From the NCBI RefSeq assembly GCF_027922005.1, contig NZ_BSEV01000036.1, positions 1-64,000 on the forward strand: DNA of 64,000 bases. The letters are read 5' to 3'. The notes beneath the pieces were generated by a model. It worked only from the letters and a program-made list of their open reading frames with translations. It did no database searches and was not told where the DNA came from. Source of the stretch: Streptosporangium carneum (GTDB lineage: Bacteria > Actinomycetota > Actinomycetes > Streptosporangiales > Streptosporangiaceae). Shown one piece after another: positions 8,417 to 16,801 of this stretch. Made by a program: the position numbers and the translations under genes. Every line of letters begins with the position of its first letter. Within the stretch, counting starts at the first letter, position 1.

Positions 8417-9060
8417 TCGTGCCGGGGGGCGTCGACGACCTCCTCCGTCGGGCCCGTCTCGACCAGCCTGCCCTGGTGCATCACCGCGACGACGTCGGAG
8501 ACGTAGCGGACCACGGCGAGGTTGTGCGAGATGAACAGCATCGACAGGCCCAGTTCCTCGCGCAGCGAGCGGACCAGGTTGAGCACCGAGCCCTGCACCG
8601 AGACGTCCAGGGCGGAGGTGATCTCGTCGGCGACCAGCAGTTCGGGCCGCGCGCCCAGCGCCCTGGCGATCGCCACCCGCTGCCGCATGCCCCCCGACAG
8701 CTCGCGCGGATAGCGCTGGGCCACGGCGCCCGGCAGGGAGACCAGCGACAGCAGCCGCTCGACCTCGGCCGCGCGGTCCGCGCGGGGCAGGCGGAGCCCC
8801 TCCGCGACCGACGCGCCCACGGTCATCCTGGGGTTGAGGGAGGCGTAGGGGTTCTGGAAGACCATCTGGATGCGCCGGGTGTCGGCGCCCGAGATCTCCC
8901 CGGTGTAGCGCACCAGCCCGGTCACCGCCTTGGCCAGGGTCGACTTGCCGGAGCCCGACTCCCCGACCAGGCCGACGATCGCCCCCTGGGGGATCTCCAG
9001 CGTGACGTCGTCGACGGCGGTGAACGCGCCGAACCGCACCGTCAGGTTCTTGATGATCAC
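8365..9060 (-). CDS. Oligopeptide/dipeptide ABC transporter ATP-binding protein (DppF/OppF type, short)
   Basis: A 231-residue ATPase, last gene of the 22.3-8.4 kb operon. Walker A is GESGSGKS, the signature is LSGGMRQR, and the Walker B region reads LLVADEITSALD, with Ile where most family members have Pro. It is short for OppF/DppF because it lacks the C-terminal Cys-rich oligopeptide-binding extension; the sister ATPase in the fusion gene has one. The GTG start at 9060 overlaps the upstream TGA (GTGA), implying translational coupling. It should pair with the ATPase half of the fusion to drive peptide uptake. Confidence 0.9.
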   Translation of the reverse strand: MIIKNLTVRFGAFTAVDDVTLEIPQGAIVGLVGESGSGKSTLAKAVTGLVRYTGEISGADTRRIQMVFQNPYASLNPRMTVGASVAEGLRLPRADRAAEVERLLSLVSLPGAVAQRYPRELSGGMRQRVAIARALGARPELLVADEITSALDVSVQGSVLNLVRSLREELGLSMLFISHNLAVVRYVSDVVAVMHQGRLVETGPTEEVVDAPRHDYTRSLLEAVPRLGRVS

Positions 9061-10877
9061 TGGGCCTCCCAGCAGGCGACGCTGTGCGCCTTGCCGTACG
9101 GGATCAGAGGGGGAAGCTCGGCGCAGCGGTCGCTCGCCAGCGCGCAGCGGGGCGCGAAGGCGCAGCCCGCGCCGACCTCGGCGGGAGCGGGCTGGCGTCC
9201 GGGGATGCTGGCCAGCGGCAGGGACCTGTCGGTGTCCATGTCGGGCAGCGAGGCGACCAGCGCGCGGGTGTAGGGGTGGGCGGCGCCCGTGACCAGCTGG
9301 TCGACGGGCAGTTCCTCGACCACCCTGCCGGCGTACATGACGACGACCCGGTCGCACAGTTCGCCGACCACGGCGATGTCGTGGGAGATGAACAGGGTCG
9401 CGGCGCCGGTCTCGGCCGTCACCTGGCGCAGCAGGCGGAGGATCTGCCGCTGCACCGTCACGTCGAGCGCGGTGGTCGGCTCGTCGGCGATGATGAGCCG
9501 CGGCGTGCCCATCAGGCCCATCGCGATCACCACGCGCTGACGCATGCCGCCGGACAGCTCGTGCGGATGCTGGCGCGCCCGCCGTTCCGGCTCGGGGATG
9601 TGCACGTGGTCGAGGCGGTCGACGGCCCTCTCCCAGGCCTTCTCCCGGCTCGCCCCCTGGTGCACCGTCGCTACCTCGGCGAGCTGGCCGCCGACCCGCA
9701 GCGCCGGGTTGAGCGAGGCCATGGGGTCCTGGAAGACCATCGCCAGCGAGGTGCCGAGCAGCTTGCGGCGCTCCTGTTCCGGCAGCTCGGCGAGGTCGAC
9801 GCCGCACAGCCGCAGGCGTCCGGTCGTGACCTTGCCGGGGTAGGGCACCAGGCCGCCGATCGCCGAGGAGGTCAGGCTCTTGCCGCTGCCCGACTCCCCC
9901 ACCAGGCCGACGATCTCCCCGGGCGCGACGGTCAGCGACAGGCCGCGGACCGGGGTCACGCCTCCGGGGAAGGTGACGGTGAGGTCCCGTACCTCCAGGA
10001 CCGCCTCGGGGTCGGGCTCCTCGATCTCCTGCCGCGCGGCGGGCACGGGGGCCGCCTTCGCCGGTGTGGTGGTGCGCGCGGCGGCGCGCGCCAGGGCGTC
10101 TCCCAGCAGGTTGAACCCGATGCCGGCGAGCGCGACCGCCACGGCGGGACCGAGGGCGACGGCCGGGGTGTCGTAGATGCGGCTGAAACCCTCGAACAGC
10201 AGGCGTCCCCAGTCGAACGACGGCGGCTGCACGCCCAGGCCGAGGAAGGACATTCCGGCGAGCGCGAGCAGCGCGCTGCCCAGTGCCTGGGTGAGGTTGA
10301 GGATCAGCGGCTCGGCGATGTTGGGCAGGACGTGACGCGTCATGACCCGCATGCGGGGGACGCCGAGCATCCGGGCGGCCGAGACGTAGTCGGCCCCGGC
10401 GACGGAGGCGGCGAGCGTCTGGGTGAGCCGCGCGAAGCCCGGCGCGATGGCGACGCCGATGCCCAGCACCGCCCCCTTCGCGCCGAGTCCGGCGACCACC
10501 GCGGTGAACATGGCCAGCAGCAGCCCGGGGAAGGCGACCAGCGCGTTGACCGTGCCGGTGACCACTCGCGCGCCGCGGCGGGGCAGCACCGAGGGGAGCG
10601 CGCCGAGCACGGTCCCTATGACCGCGCCGATGAGCGTGGTCAGCAGGGCCAGGAGCAGGGAGAGCCGCCCGGCGACCATCACCCTGGCCAGGATGTCGCG
10701 GCCCAGATTGTCGGTGCCGAGCGGGTGTGCGTCCGAGACGCCCTGGAGGATGGCGGAGGGGTTGATGCGCTCGGCCTCCGCTCCCCAGATCGGCGGCCCG
10801 ATGATCGCCAGGATCACCATGATCGTGACCAGTGTGGTCCCGGCGAGCCCGGCGGGGCTCCGCAACAGGTGCCGCAT
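9057..10877 (-). CDS. Fused ABC permease (DppC/OppC) and ATP-binding protein (DppD/OppD)
   Basis: A single 606-residue chain joins two normally separate Opp/Dpp subunits. Residues 1 to about 285 form a DppC-type permease with about six membrane segments and the motif HPLGTDNLGRDILARV. A charged Ala/Pro/Thr linker follows (about 285-300), then an OppD-type ATPase with Walker A GESGSGKS (K333), signature LSGGMRQR, Walker [12 protein letters not shown] and the C-terminal Cys-containing extension GCAFAPRC. The start ATG shares one base with the upstream permease stop (TGATG). Such fusions are known in some actinobacteria; here the frame is continuous with no sign of a frameshift. Confidence 0.92.
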   Translation of the reverse strand: MRHLLRSPAGLAGTTLVTIMVILAIIGPPIWGAEAERINPSAILQGVSDAHPLGTDNLGRDILARVMVAGRLSLLLALLTTLIGAVIGTVLGALPSVLPRRGARVVTGTVNALVAFPGLLLAMFTAVVAGLGAKGAVLGIGVAIAPGFARLTQTLAASVAGADYVSAARMLGVPRMRVMTRHVLPNIAEPLILNLTQALGSALLALAGMSFLGLGVQPPSFDWGRLLFEGFSRIYDTPAVALGPAVAVALAGIGFNLLGDALARAAARTTTPAKAAPVPAARQEIEEPDPEAVLEVRDLTVTFPGGVTPVRGLSLTVAPGEIVGLVGESGSGKSLTSSAIGGLVPYPGKVTTGRLRLCGVDLAELPEQERRKLLGTSLAMVFQDPMASLNPALRVGGQLAEVATVHQGASREKAWERAVDRLDHVHIPEPERRARQHPHELSGGMRQRVVIAMGLMGTPRLIIADEPTTALDVTVQRQILRLLRQVTAETGAATLFISHDIAVVGELCDRVVVMYAGRVVEELPVDQLVTGAAHPYTRALVASLPDMDTDRSLPLASIPGRQPAPAEVGAGCAFAPRCALASDRCAELPPLIPYGKAHSVACWEAQ

Positions 10878-11881
10878 CAGGTCTCCTTCACTGCGGAGGT
10901 CGGGTCGAGCACGCCGAGCAGGACGTCGACGAGCAGGTTCACCACCAGCACGATCGCGCCGTAGACGAGGATCACGCCCTGGGCGACGGGGTAGTCCTTC
11001 TGCGTGATCGACTCCACGATCCGCAGGCCGAGGCCCGGCCAGGCGAAGACGTACTCGACGAGCACGCTCCCGGCGATCAGGCCGGTGAGCAGCAGGCCCC
11101 CGATGGTGAGGGTGGCGGTGAGCGTGTTGGGCAGGACGTGCCGGATGTAGAGGCGGGGGGCGGGCAGCCGTTTGGCACGTGCCAGCCGTACGTAGTCGCT
11201 GCCCAGCTCGCGCAGCGTCTCCACCCGGGAGATGCGGGCGATCATCGCGGCGGGGGCGATGGCCAGGGAGAGGATGGGCAGCACGTAGGACTCGGGGCCG
11301 CCCTTGCCCGCGGGCGGGAACCAGCCGAGCCCGATGGCGAAGGCCGCGACCAGGACGATGGCGTAGAGGAACTCGGGCACCGCGATGGCCGTGCCGGTCG
11401 CCGAGGTGAAGGTCGCCTCGGTGCCGCGGTTGCGGCCGTTCTCGGTGCGGACCCCCGCCCACATGCCGAGCGGCACCGCGATGAGCAGGGCCACCACGGT
11501 CGCGAGCAGGGCCAGGGTGAGGGTGTTGGGCAGCCGGGTGGCGATGACGTCGCCGACCGGCTCCCCGCTGAGGAAGGAGGTGCCGAAGTCCCCGGACAGC
11601 ACGTTGCGGACGTAGGTCGCCAGCTGGGTGAGGATCGGCTGGTCGAGCCCGAGCGCCGCGCGCCTGGCCTCGACCAGCTCGATCGGCGCGGCCTGGCCGA
11701 GCGAGGCGCGCACCGGGTCACCCGGGATGAGGTGGATCATCGCGAACGACGCGACGAGCAGCACCGCCAGCGAGATCACGAACCGGATGAGGTGCCGGAG
11801 CAGGAACGCGCTCCGCGCGCGGGCCAGGGACACGCCGCCCGCGAGCAGGCGGCGGCCCTGGAGGCGAGGGATTCCGGCCAC
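10877..11881 (-). CDS. ABC transporter permease (DppB/OppB type)
   Basis: A 334-residue membrane permease. After a basic cytoplasmic N-terminus comes the usual first helix and IPGDPVRASLGQ loop, then five more helices and the EAA-type cytoplasmic motif (REL-GSDYVRLARAKRL). It ends in the typical DVLLGVLDPTSAVKE tail. The GTG start directly follows the TGA of the binding-protein gene. With the fused DppC-DppD and the DppF ATPase it completes one oligopeptide-type importer. Confidence 0.93.
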   Translation of the reverse strand: MAGIPRLQGRRLLAGGVSLARARSAFLLRHLIRFVISLAVLLVASFAMIHLIPGDPVRASLGQAAPIELVEARRAALGLDQPILTQLATYVRNVLSGDFGTSFLSGEPVGDVIATRLPNTLTLALLATVVALLIAVPLGMWAGVRTENGRNRGTEATFTSATGTAIAVPEFLYAIVLVAAFAIGLGWFPPAGKGGPESYVLPILSLAIAPAAMIARISRVETLRELGSDYVRLARAKRLPAPRLYIRHVLPNTLTATLTIGGLLLTGLIAGSVLVEYVFAWPGLGLRIVESITQKDYPVAQGVILVYGAIVLVVNLLVDVLLGVLDPTSAVKET

Positions 11882-13468
11882 TCAGCCCGCCCCCGTCATC
11901 CGGATGGTGGTCGGCTGGAACAGGCCCGCCAGCAGCTCGAACTTGGCGCCCTTCTGCGCGATGAGCACGGTGTCCTCCACGACCGGCACCAGGTCGGAGT
12001 TCTCGAACAGGGCGGACTCCGCCTCGAGCCAGAGCTTGCAGCCCTCCTCGCCCGGCTTGAGCGCGGCATCGCCGACCAGCGTGTTGTACCGGCTGTTGTT
12101 CAGGTGGGCGAAGTTGCCGCCCTTGGGCGCGGCCGGCCCGGACAGGAAGCCGACGAGCTGGCTGGGCAGGGTGACGCCGATCGGCAGCCAGGTGACGTCC
12201 CAGTCCTGGGTGACGTTGAGCGACTCCGGCAGCTTGGTGTCGATGACGCCGTTCAGGACGGTCTCGGCGCCCACCTTCTTCCAGGCGGCGGCGAGGTACT
12301 CGGCGGCGGCCTGCGGACCGGCGCCCCTGGTGGTGATGTACAGCAGGCGCAGGGACAGCTTCTTGCCGTCCTTGACGCGGATGCCGTCGGGACCGGCCTT
12401 CCAGCCCGCGGCGTCGAGCCCGGCCGCGGCTGCGGCCGGGTCGAAGGCGGGAACGCGGCCGGTGACGCTGTCGCCCTGGCAGGGCCTGGGGTCTCCGACC
12501 AGCCCGGTGACCGGGCGTCCCGTCCCGCTGGAGGAGATGTTCCCCAGCTCGGGGAGGTTGATCGCCTGGGTGAGGGCCTTGCGCACCGCCGGGTCCTTGC
12601 CGGGACGGTCGTCACCCTGGTGGTAGAAGAACTGCCCCTTGGCCTCCGGCATGAGGACCTTGCTCACTCCCGGCGTCGCCTCGAGCCGTTTGCGGTCGGC
12701 ACCGCGGACGATCGCGCCGTTGAGGCCGCCGGAGATGATCAGGTTGGCGGCGGTCTGCTCGTTCGGCACGACCTTCAGCACGACCTTGGCGGGCATGCCC
12801 GGCTCTTCGGTCGTGGCGCCGTTCGGCCCCCAGGCGTAGTCCTTGCGGATCTCGAAGGTGTAGTGGTCGCTGGGCACCGCCTCGACGAGCTTGTAGGGGC
12901 CGCTTCCCGAGGTGGCGTGGGCGATCAGCGAGCGGTCCTTGACCGCCTTGCCGCAGACGATGAACATCAGCGGGCTGCTCTCCAGGATGAAGCTGAACGG
13001 CTTGGGAGTGGAGAGGGTCACCGTCCCGGCCGCCTCGTCCGCCTTGGCCGTCATCCCGGCGGGGACGAGCACGCCGTAGATCGGCGACTTGGTGGCCGGG
13101 TCGGCGATGTGGTTGACGTTCTCCGCGACGTCGGCCGCGGTGAGCTTGGAACCGTCGGAGCAGGTGACGTCCTTGCGGAGGGTGAAGGTCACCGAGTCCG
13201 GTTTGACGTCCCACTTCTCGGCCAGCCCGGGGACGATCTTCCCGTCGGGGGTCTGGTTCACGAGCGTGTCGTAGGCCAGCGACAGCACGGTGTTGGTGAC
13301 CCCGAGGATGCCCATGGCCGGGTCGAGCAGCCCCGGGTCGGCGGGGAGCGCGAAGGAGAAGGTGCCGCCTTCGACGGGCTTCCCGGACGGGCTGCTCTCC
13401 GCGCCGCCACAGGCGGCCGCGAGCAGGCTCAGGGAGGCGAGAACGGCCGCGGGCCCTACGTTTTTCAT
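11882..13468 (-). CDS. Peptide-type ABC transporter substrate-binding lipoprotein, copy 2
   Basis: A 528-residue family 5 (SBP_bac_5) lipoprotein. The signal peptide ends LLAAAC (C20). GLAEKWDVKPDSVTFTLRKDVTCSDG and the C-terminal GVTLPSQLVGFLSG are typical of the fold. ATG 13468 is preferred over an in-frame GTG 27 bases upstream because CTGGAGTTCCG precedes it and the paralogue has the same arrangement. It has the same length as the upstream gene and about 86% identity with no gaps (my hand count, about 76 substitutions), so it is a recent tandem duplicate. Changes cluster in the pocket-facing middle and the last 80 residues. Confidence 0.93.
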   Translation of the reverse strand: MKNVGPAAVLASLSLLAAACGGAESSPSGKPVEGGTFSFALPADPGLLDPAMGILGVTNTVLSLAYDTLVNQTPDGKIVPGLAEKWDVKPDSVTFTLRKDVTCSDGSKLTAADVAENVNHIADPATKSPIYGVLVPAGMTAKADEAAGTVTLSTPKPFSFILESSPLMFIVCGKAVKDRSLIAHATSGSGPYKLVEAVPSDHYTFEIRKDYAWGPNGATTEEPGMPAKVVLKVVPNEQTAANLIISGGLNGAIVRGADRKRLEATPGVSKVLMPEAKGQFFYHQGDDRPGKDPAVRKALTQAINLPELGNISSSGTGRPVTGLVGDPRPCQGDSVTGRVPAFDPAAAAAGLDAAGWKAGPDGIRVKDGKKLSLRLLYITTRGAGPQAAAEYLAAAWKKVGAETVLNGVIDTKLPESLNVTQDWDVTWLPIGVTLPSQLVGFLSGPAAPKGGNFAHLNNSRYNTLVGDAALKPGEEGCKLWLEAESALFENSDLVPVVEDTVLIAQKGAKFELLAGLFQPTTIRMTGAG

Positions 13469-13495
13469 CGGAACTCCAGAAAATTTCTTTGCCAC

Positions 13496-15082
13496 TTAGC
13501 CCGCCTCGGTCATCCGGATGGAGGTCGGCACGAACGTCGCCGCCGGGAAGTCGAACTTGACGCCCTTCTGGGCGACGAGCACGGTGGTCTCCACGACCGG
13601 CACCAGGTCGGAGTTTTCGAACAGGGCGGACTCCGCCTCGAGCCAGAGCTTGCAGCCCTCCTCGCCGGTCTTGGCCGCCGCCTCGGTGATCAGCTCCTCG
13701 TAACGGGTGTTCTTCAGGTGGGCGAAGTTGCCGCCCTTGGGCGCCGCGGGGCCGCTCAGGAAGCCGACGAGCTGGTTGGGCAGGGTGACGCCGATCGGCA
13801 GCCAGGTGACGTCCCAGTCCTGGGTGGCGTAGAGCGACTCCGAGAGCTTGGTGTCGATGACGCCGTTCAGCGTGACCTCGACGCCCGCCTTCTTCCAGGC
13901 GGCGGCGAGGTACTCGGCCGCGGCCTGCGGACCAGCGCCCCTGGTGGTGATGTACAGCAGGCGCAGGGACAGCTTCTTGCCGTCCTTGACGCGGATGCCG
14001 TCGGCACCGGCCTTCCAGCCCGCGGCGTCGAGCCCGGCCGCCGCGCCTGCGGCGTCGAAGGCCGGAACGCGGCCGGTGACGCTGTCACCCCGGCAGGGCG
14101 TGGGGTCCTGCACCAGCCCCTTGGCCGGGCGGCCGGTGCCGCTGGAGGAGATGTTCCCCAGCTCGGGGAGGTTGATCGCCTGGGTGAGGGCCTTGCGCAC
14201 CGCCGGGTCCTTGCCGGGACGGTCGTCACCCTGGTGGTAGAAGAACTGGCCGTTGCCCACCGGCATGAGGAACTTCCCCATTCCCGGCGTCGCCTCGAGG
14301 CGCTTGCGGTCGGCACCGTAGATGACCGCGCTGTTGAGATCACCGGAGATGATCAGGTTGGCGGCGGTCTGCTCGTTGGGCACGACCTTCAGCACGACCT
14401 TGGCGGGCATGCCCGGCTCCTTGGTCGTGGCGCCGTTCGGTCCCCAGGCGTAGTCCTTGCGGATCTGGAAGGTGTAGTGGTCGCTGGGCACCGCCTCGGC
14501 GAGCTGGTACGGCCCGGACCCCGAGGTTCCGCGGGCGAGCAGCGAGCGGTCCTTGAGCCCCTTGCCGCAGACGACGAACATCTGCGACGTGGTCTCCAGG
14601 ATGAAGCTGAACGGCTTGGGAGTGGAGAGGGTCACCGTCCCGGCCGCCTCGTCCGCCTCTGCCTTCATCCCGGCGGGGACGAGCACGCCGTAGATCGGCG
14701 ACTTGGTGGCCGGGTCGGCGATGTGGTTGACGTTCTCCGCGACGTCGGCCGCGGTGAGCTTGGAACCGTCGGAGCAGGTGACGTCCTTGCGGAGGGTGAA
14801 GGTCACCGCCTCCGGCTTGACGTCCCACTTCTCGGCCAGCCCGGGGACGACCTTCCCGTCGGAGCCGATGGTCACCAGCGTGTCGTAGGCCAGCGACAGC
14901 GTGGTGTTGGTGACCCCGAGAATGGCCAGGGCCGGGTCGAGCGCCCCGGGGTCGGCGGCGAGCGCGAAGGAGAAGGTGCCGCCTTCGACGGGCTTCCCGG
15001 ATGGACTGCTCTCCGCGCCGCCACAGGCGGCCGCGAGCAGGCTCAGGGAGGCCAGAGCCGCCGCCGGTCCTACGTTTTTCAT
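13496..15082 (-). CDS. Peptide-type ABC transporter substrate-binding lipoprotein, copy 1
   Basis: A 528-residue SBP_bac_5 lipoprotein (lipobox LLAAAC, C20), paralogue of the next gene downstream. I place the start at 15082, where CTGGAGTTCCG precedes ATG exactly as in the copy. A longer in-frame start at 15130 (16 extra residues, MKKRVWGIAPHLPGVP) has a better Shine-Dalgarno sequence, AAGGAGCTGC. Either could be used, and the longer form still has a plausible but long n-region. The stop is TAA, 27 bases before the next gene's ATG. Substrate class is inferred as peptide from the family and the adjoining peptidases. Confidence 0.92.
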   Translation of the reverse strand: MKNVGPAAALASLSLLAAACGGAESSPSGKPVEGGTFSFALAADPGALDPALAILGVTNTTLSLAYDTLVTIGSDGKVVPGLAEKWDVKPEAVTFTLRKDVTCSDGSKLTAADVAENVNHIADPATKSPIYGVLVPAGMKAEADEAAGTVTLSTPKPFSFILETTSQMFVVCGKGLKDRSLLARGTSGSGPYQLAEAVPSDHYTFQIRKDYAWGPNGATTKEPGMPAKVVLKVVPNEQTAANLIISGDLNSAVIYGADRKRLEATPGMGKFLMPVGNGQFFYHQGDDRPGKDPAVRKALTQAINLPELGNISSSGTGRPAKGLVQDPTPCRGDSVTGRVPAFDAAGAAAGLDAAGWKAGADGIRVKDGKKLSLRLLYITTRGAGPQAAAEYLAAAWKKAGVEVTLNGVIDTKLSESLYATQDWDVTWLPIGVTLPNQLVGFLSGPAAPKGGNFAHLKNTRYEELITEAAAKTGEEGCKLWLEAESALFENSDLVPVVETTVLVAQKGVKFDFPAATFVPTSIRMTEAG

Positions 15083-15178
15083 CGGAACTCCAGGAAGGTG
15101 GGGGGCGATGCCCCACACTCGCTTTTTCATGCAGCTCCTTCTTCGTGCCCGATCACAAAAAGCGGGCCGTCCATCGTG

Positions 15179-16801
15179 CTATCTGCCGAAGATCCGCATC
15201 TGGAGCATGACGGTGAGCCGGGCCTCGGGGTCGCCCAGGTCCAGGCCGCTGATCTCGGTGAGCCGCTTCAGCCGGTAACGGAAGGTGTTGGCGTGCACGT
15301 GGACCCTGGCCGCGGCCGCGTTGACGTCGCCGAAGGCGTCGAGATAGGCCCGCAGGGTGGGGACCAGTTCGCTGCCGTGTTCGGCGTCGTAGGACAGCAG
15401 TCGCTCGTAGGGGCCGGTCGGCGCCTGTTCCTCGGCCTCGGCCAGGTCCGAGAGCTGCAACAGCAGCGCCTCGAAGTGCACGCCGGTGTAGCCCGCGACG
15501 GCGCCGGAGGACTCGCGGGCGCGCAGCACGCGCAGCGCCCTGTCCGCGTCCGCCCTGGACCTGGCCACCTCCGACAGGTTGCCCGCCAGGCGTCCGACAC
15601 CGATGTTGGCGGCGTGCCTGGGGCCGACGCGGGCCAGGAAGCTCTCGGCGACCCGCACGGCCCGCGCCTCCTCCTCACCGCCGCTTCCCGCGTGCAACGG
15701 CAGCACGGCGTAGGCCACCGAGCCGACCAGCGCGGCCGCCGCCTTGGGATGGATGGCCCCGACGTGCAGGGCCAGCGCGTCGCAGAAGCGCTGTCTGTCG
15801 CTCTCCCTGCGCGCGGCGTCGCCGTCGGACCCGCCGCTGAGCTGGGCGGCGAGCACGCACAGGCGCTCGCTGGCGACGCCGAGCCGTCCCGCCGCCTCGG
15901 CGGCGTCCTTGCCGCCGGCCAGCACGGTGGACAGCAGGTCGGCGCGGAGCCTGCGCCGGGTGTCCGCCCCCGCGCGCTGCCGCAGCAGCTGCAGGGCGAC
16001 GATCTTGGCCGCGTCGGCGAGGGCGCGCTGCCGCTGGTCGCTCAGCGGCTCGCGCACCGCGGCCCAGATGGAGCCGAGGATCTCGTCGCCCGACCGCACG
16101 GCCACCGCGGCCCGGTGGATGCTGTCGCCGTCCATCTCGAGGTAGATCGGCTCGTGACTCTGGTAGAGCTGCCGGAAGAACCCTCGCGCCTCCAGCATCC
16201 GCTGGAAGCGCATGGGCACCTGACGGCCGAGCACCGTCTCGACCCTGCCGGGGTCGGCCTCGTCCTGCCGTCCCGAGTAGGCCAGCACCCGTGAGGAGCG
16301 GTCCTCGATCGTCACGGGGGCGTCCAGCAGCGCGCACACGGCGTTGGCCAGGGAGAACAGGTCGTCGGGCGGGGTCTCCCCCGGCTCGGCGAGGTCGCCC
16401 TCGGCCAGCAGGGAGCGCAGCAGCGCGGCCACCTGCGCCCACGAGGCGGCCCTGGTCAGGCCCAGCACCGCGACCCCGGTCTCCAGCACCTTGGCGCGGA
16501 CGAGCTCGTCGACGGGGACGGGCTGCTTGACGACGACACCCGCGGCCGGGCCGACCGCGTCGAGCAGGGCGCAGATCTGCTCGGCGCGGTCGACCCCGAC
16601 GGCGAGCAGGATGCCCCCCTCGGGGAGCAGGAGCTCGTCGAGGGGGTCATAGATGTGCACCCCGGTGACCTCGGCGTCGAGTTCCCCGGGGGAGGCGGCC
16701 ACGTCCAGCACGGTGCTTCCCAGGTCGTCCAGGATCCGCTGCATGCTGGCACGTGGCCGATTGCTCATCTGCTCACGATAATGGACATACAAGGACATCA
16801 T
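15179..16801 (-). CDS. PucR-family transcriptional regulator
   Basis: A 540-residue regulator. The N-terminal 130 residues resemble the PucR sensory domain (HIYDPLDELLLPEGGILLAVGV). A GGDEF/GAF-like middle follows (VTIEDRSSRVLAYSGRQDEADPG), then the C-terminal PucR helix-turn-helix at about residues 475-535 (LRAYLDAFGDVNAAAARVHV, then HANTFRYRLKRL). PucR proteins typically control catabolism of amino acids, purines or peptides from within the operon. ATG 16801 overlaps the upstream TGA (ATGA), favouring this start; another ATG at 16768 is possible. It likely regulates the transporter-hydrolase operon it sits in. Confidence 0.85.
   Translation of the reverse strand: MMSLYVHYREQMSNRPRASMQRILDDLGSTVLDVAASPGELDAEVTGVHIYDPLDELLLPEGGILLAVGVDRAEQICALLDAVGPAAGVVVKQPVPVDELVRAKVLETGVAVLGLTRAASWAQVAALLRSLLAEGDLAEPGETPPDDLFSLANAVCALLDAPVTIEDRSSRVLAYSGRQDEADPGRVETVLGRQVPMRFQRMLEARGFFRQLYQSHEPIYLEMDGDSIHRAAVAVRSGDEILGSIWAAVREPLSDQRQRALADAAKIVALQLLRQRAGADTRRRLRADLLSTVLAGGKDAAEAAGRLGVASERLCVLAAQLSGGSDGDAARRESDRQRFCDALALHVGAIHPKAAAALVGSVAYAVLPLHAGSGGEEEARAVRVAESFLARVGPRHAANIGVGRLAGNLSEVARSRADADRALRVLRARESSGAVAGYTGVHFEALLLQLSDLAEAEEQAPTGPYERLLSYDAEHGSELVPTLRAYLDAFGDVNAAAARVHVHANTFRYRLKRLTEISGLDLGDPEARLTVMLQMRIFGR

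Noticed and set aside
10832-16294. An 1820-codon open frame on the plus strand
   Set aside because: It is antisense to the permease, both binding proteins and the PucR gene; its product is low-complexity (Gly/Arg/Val/Leu/Asp) with repeats that mirror the duplicated binding proteins. A GC-rich shadow frame.
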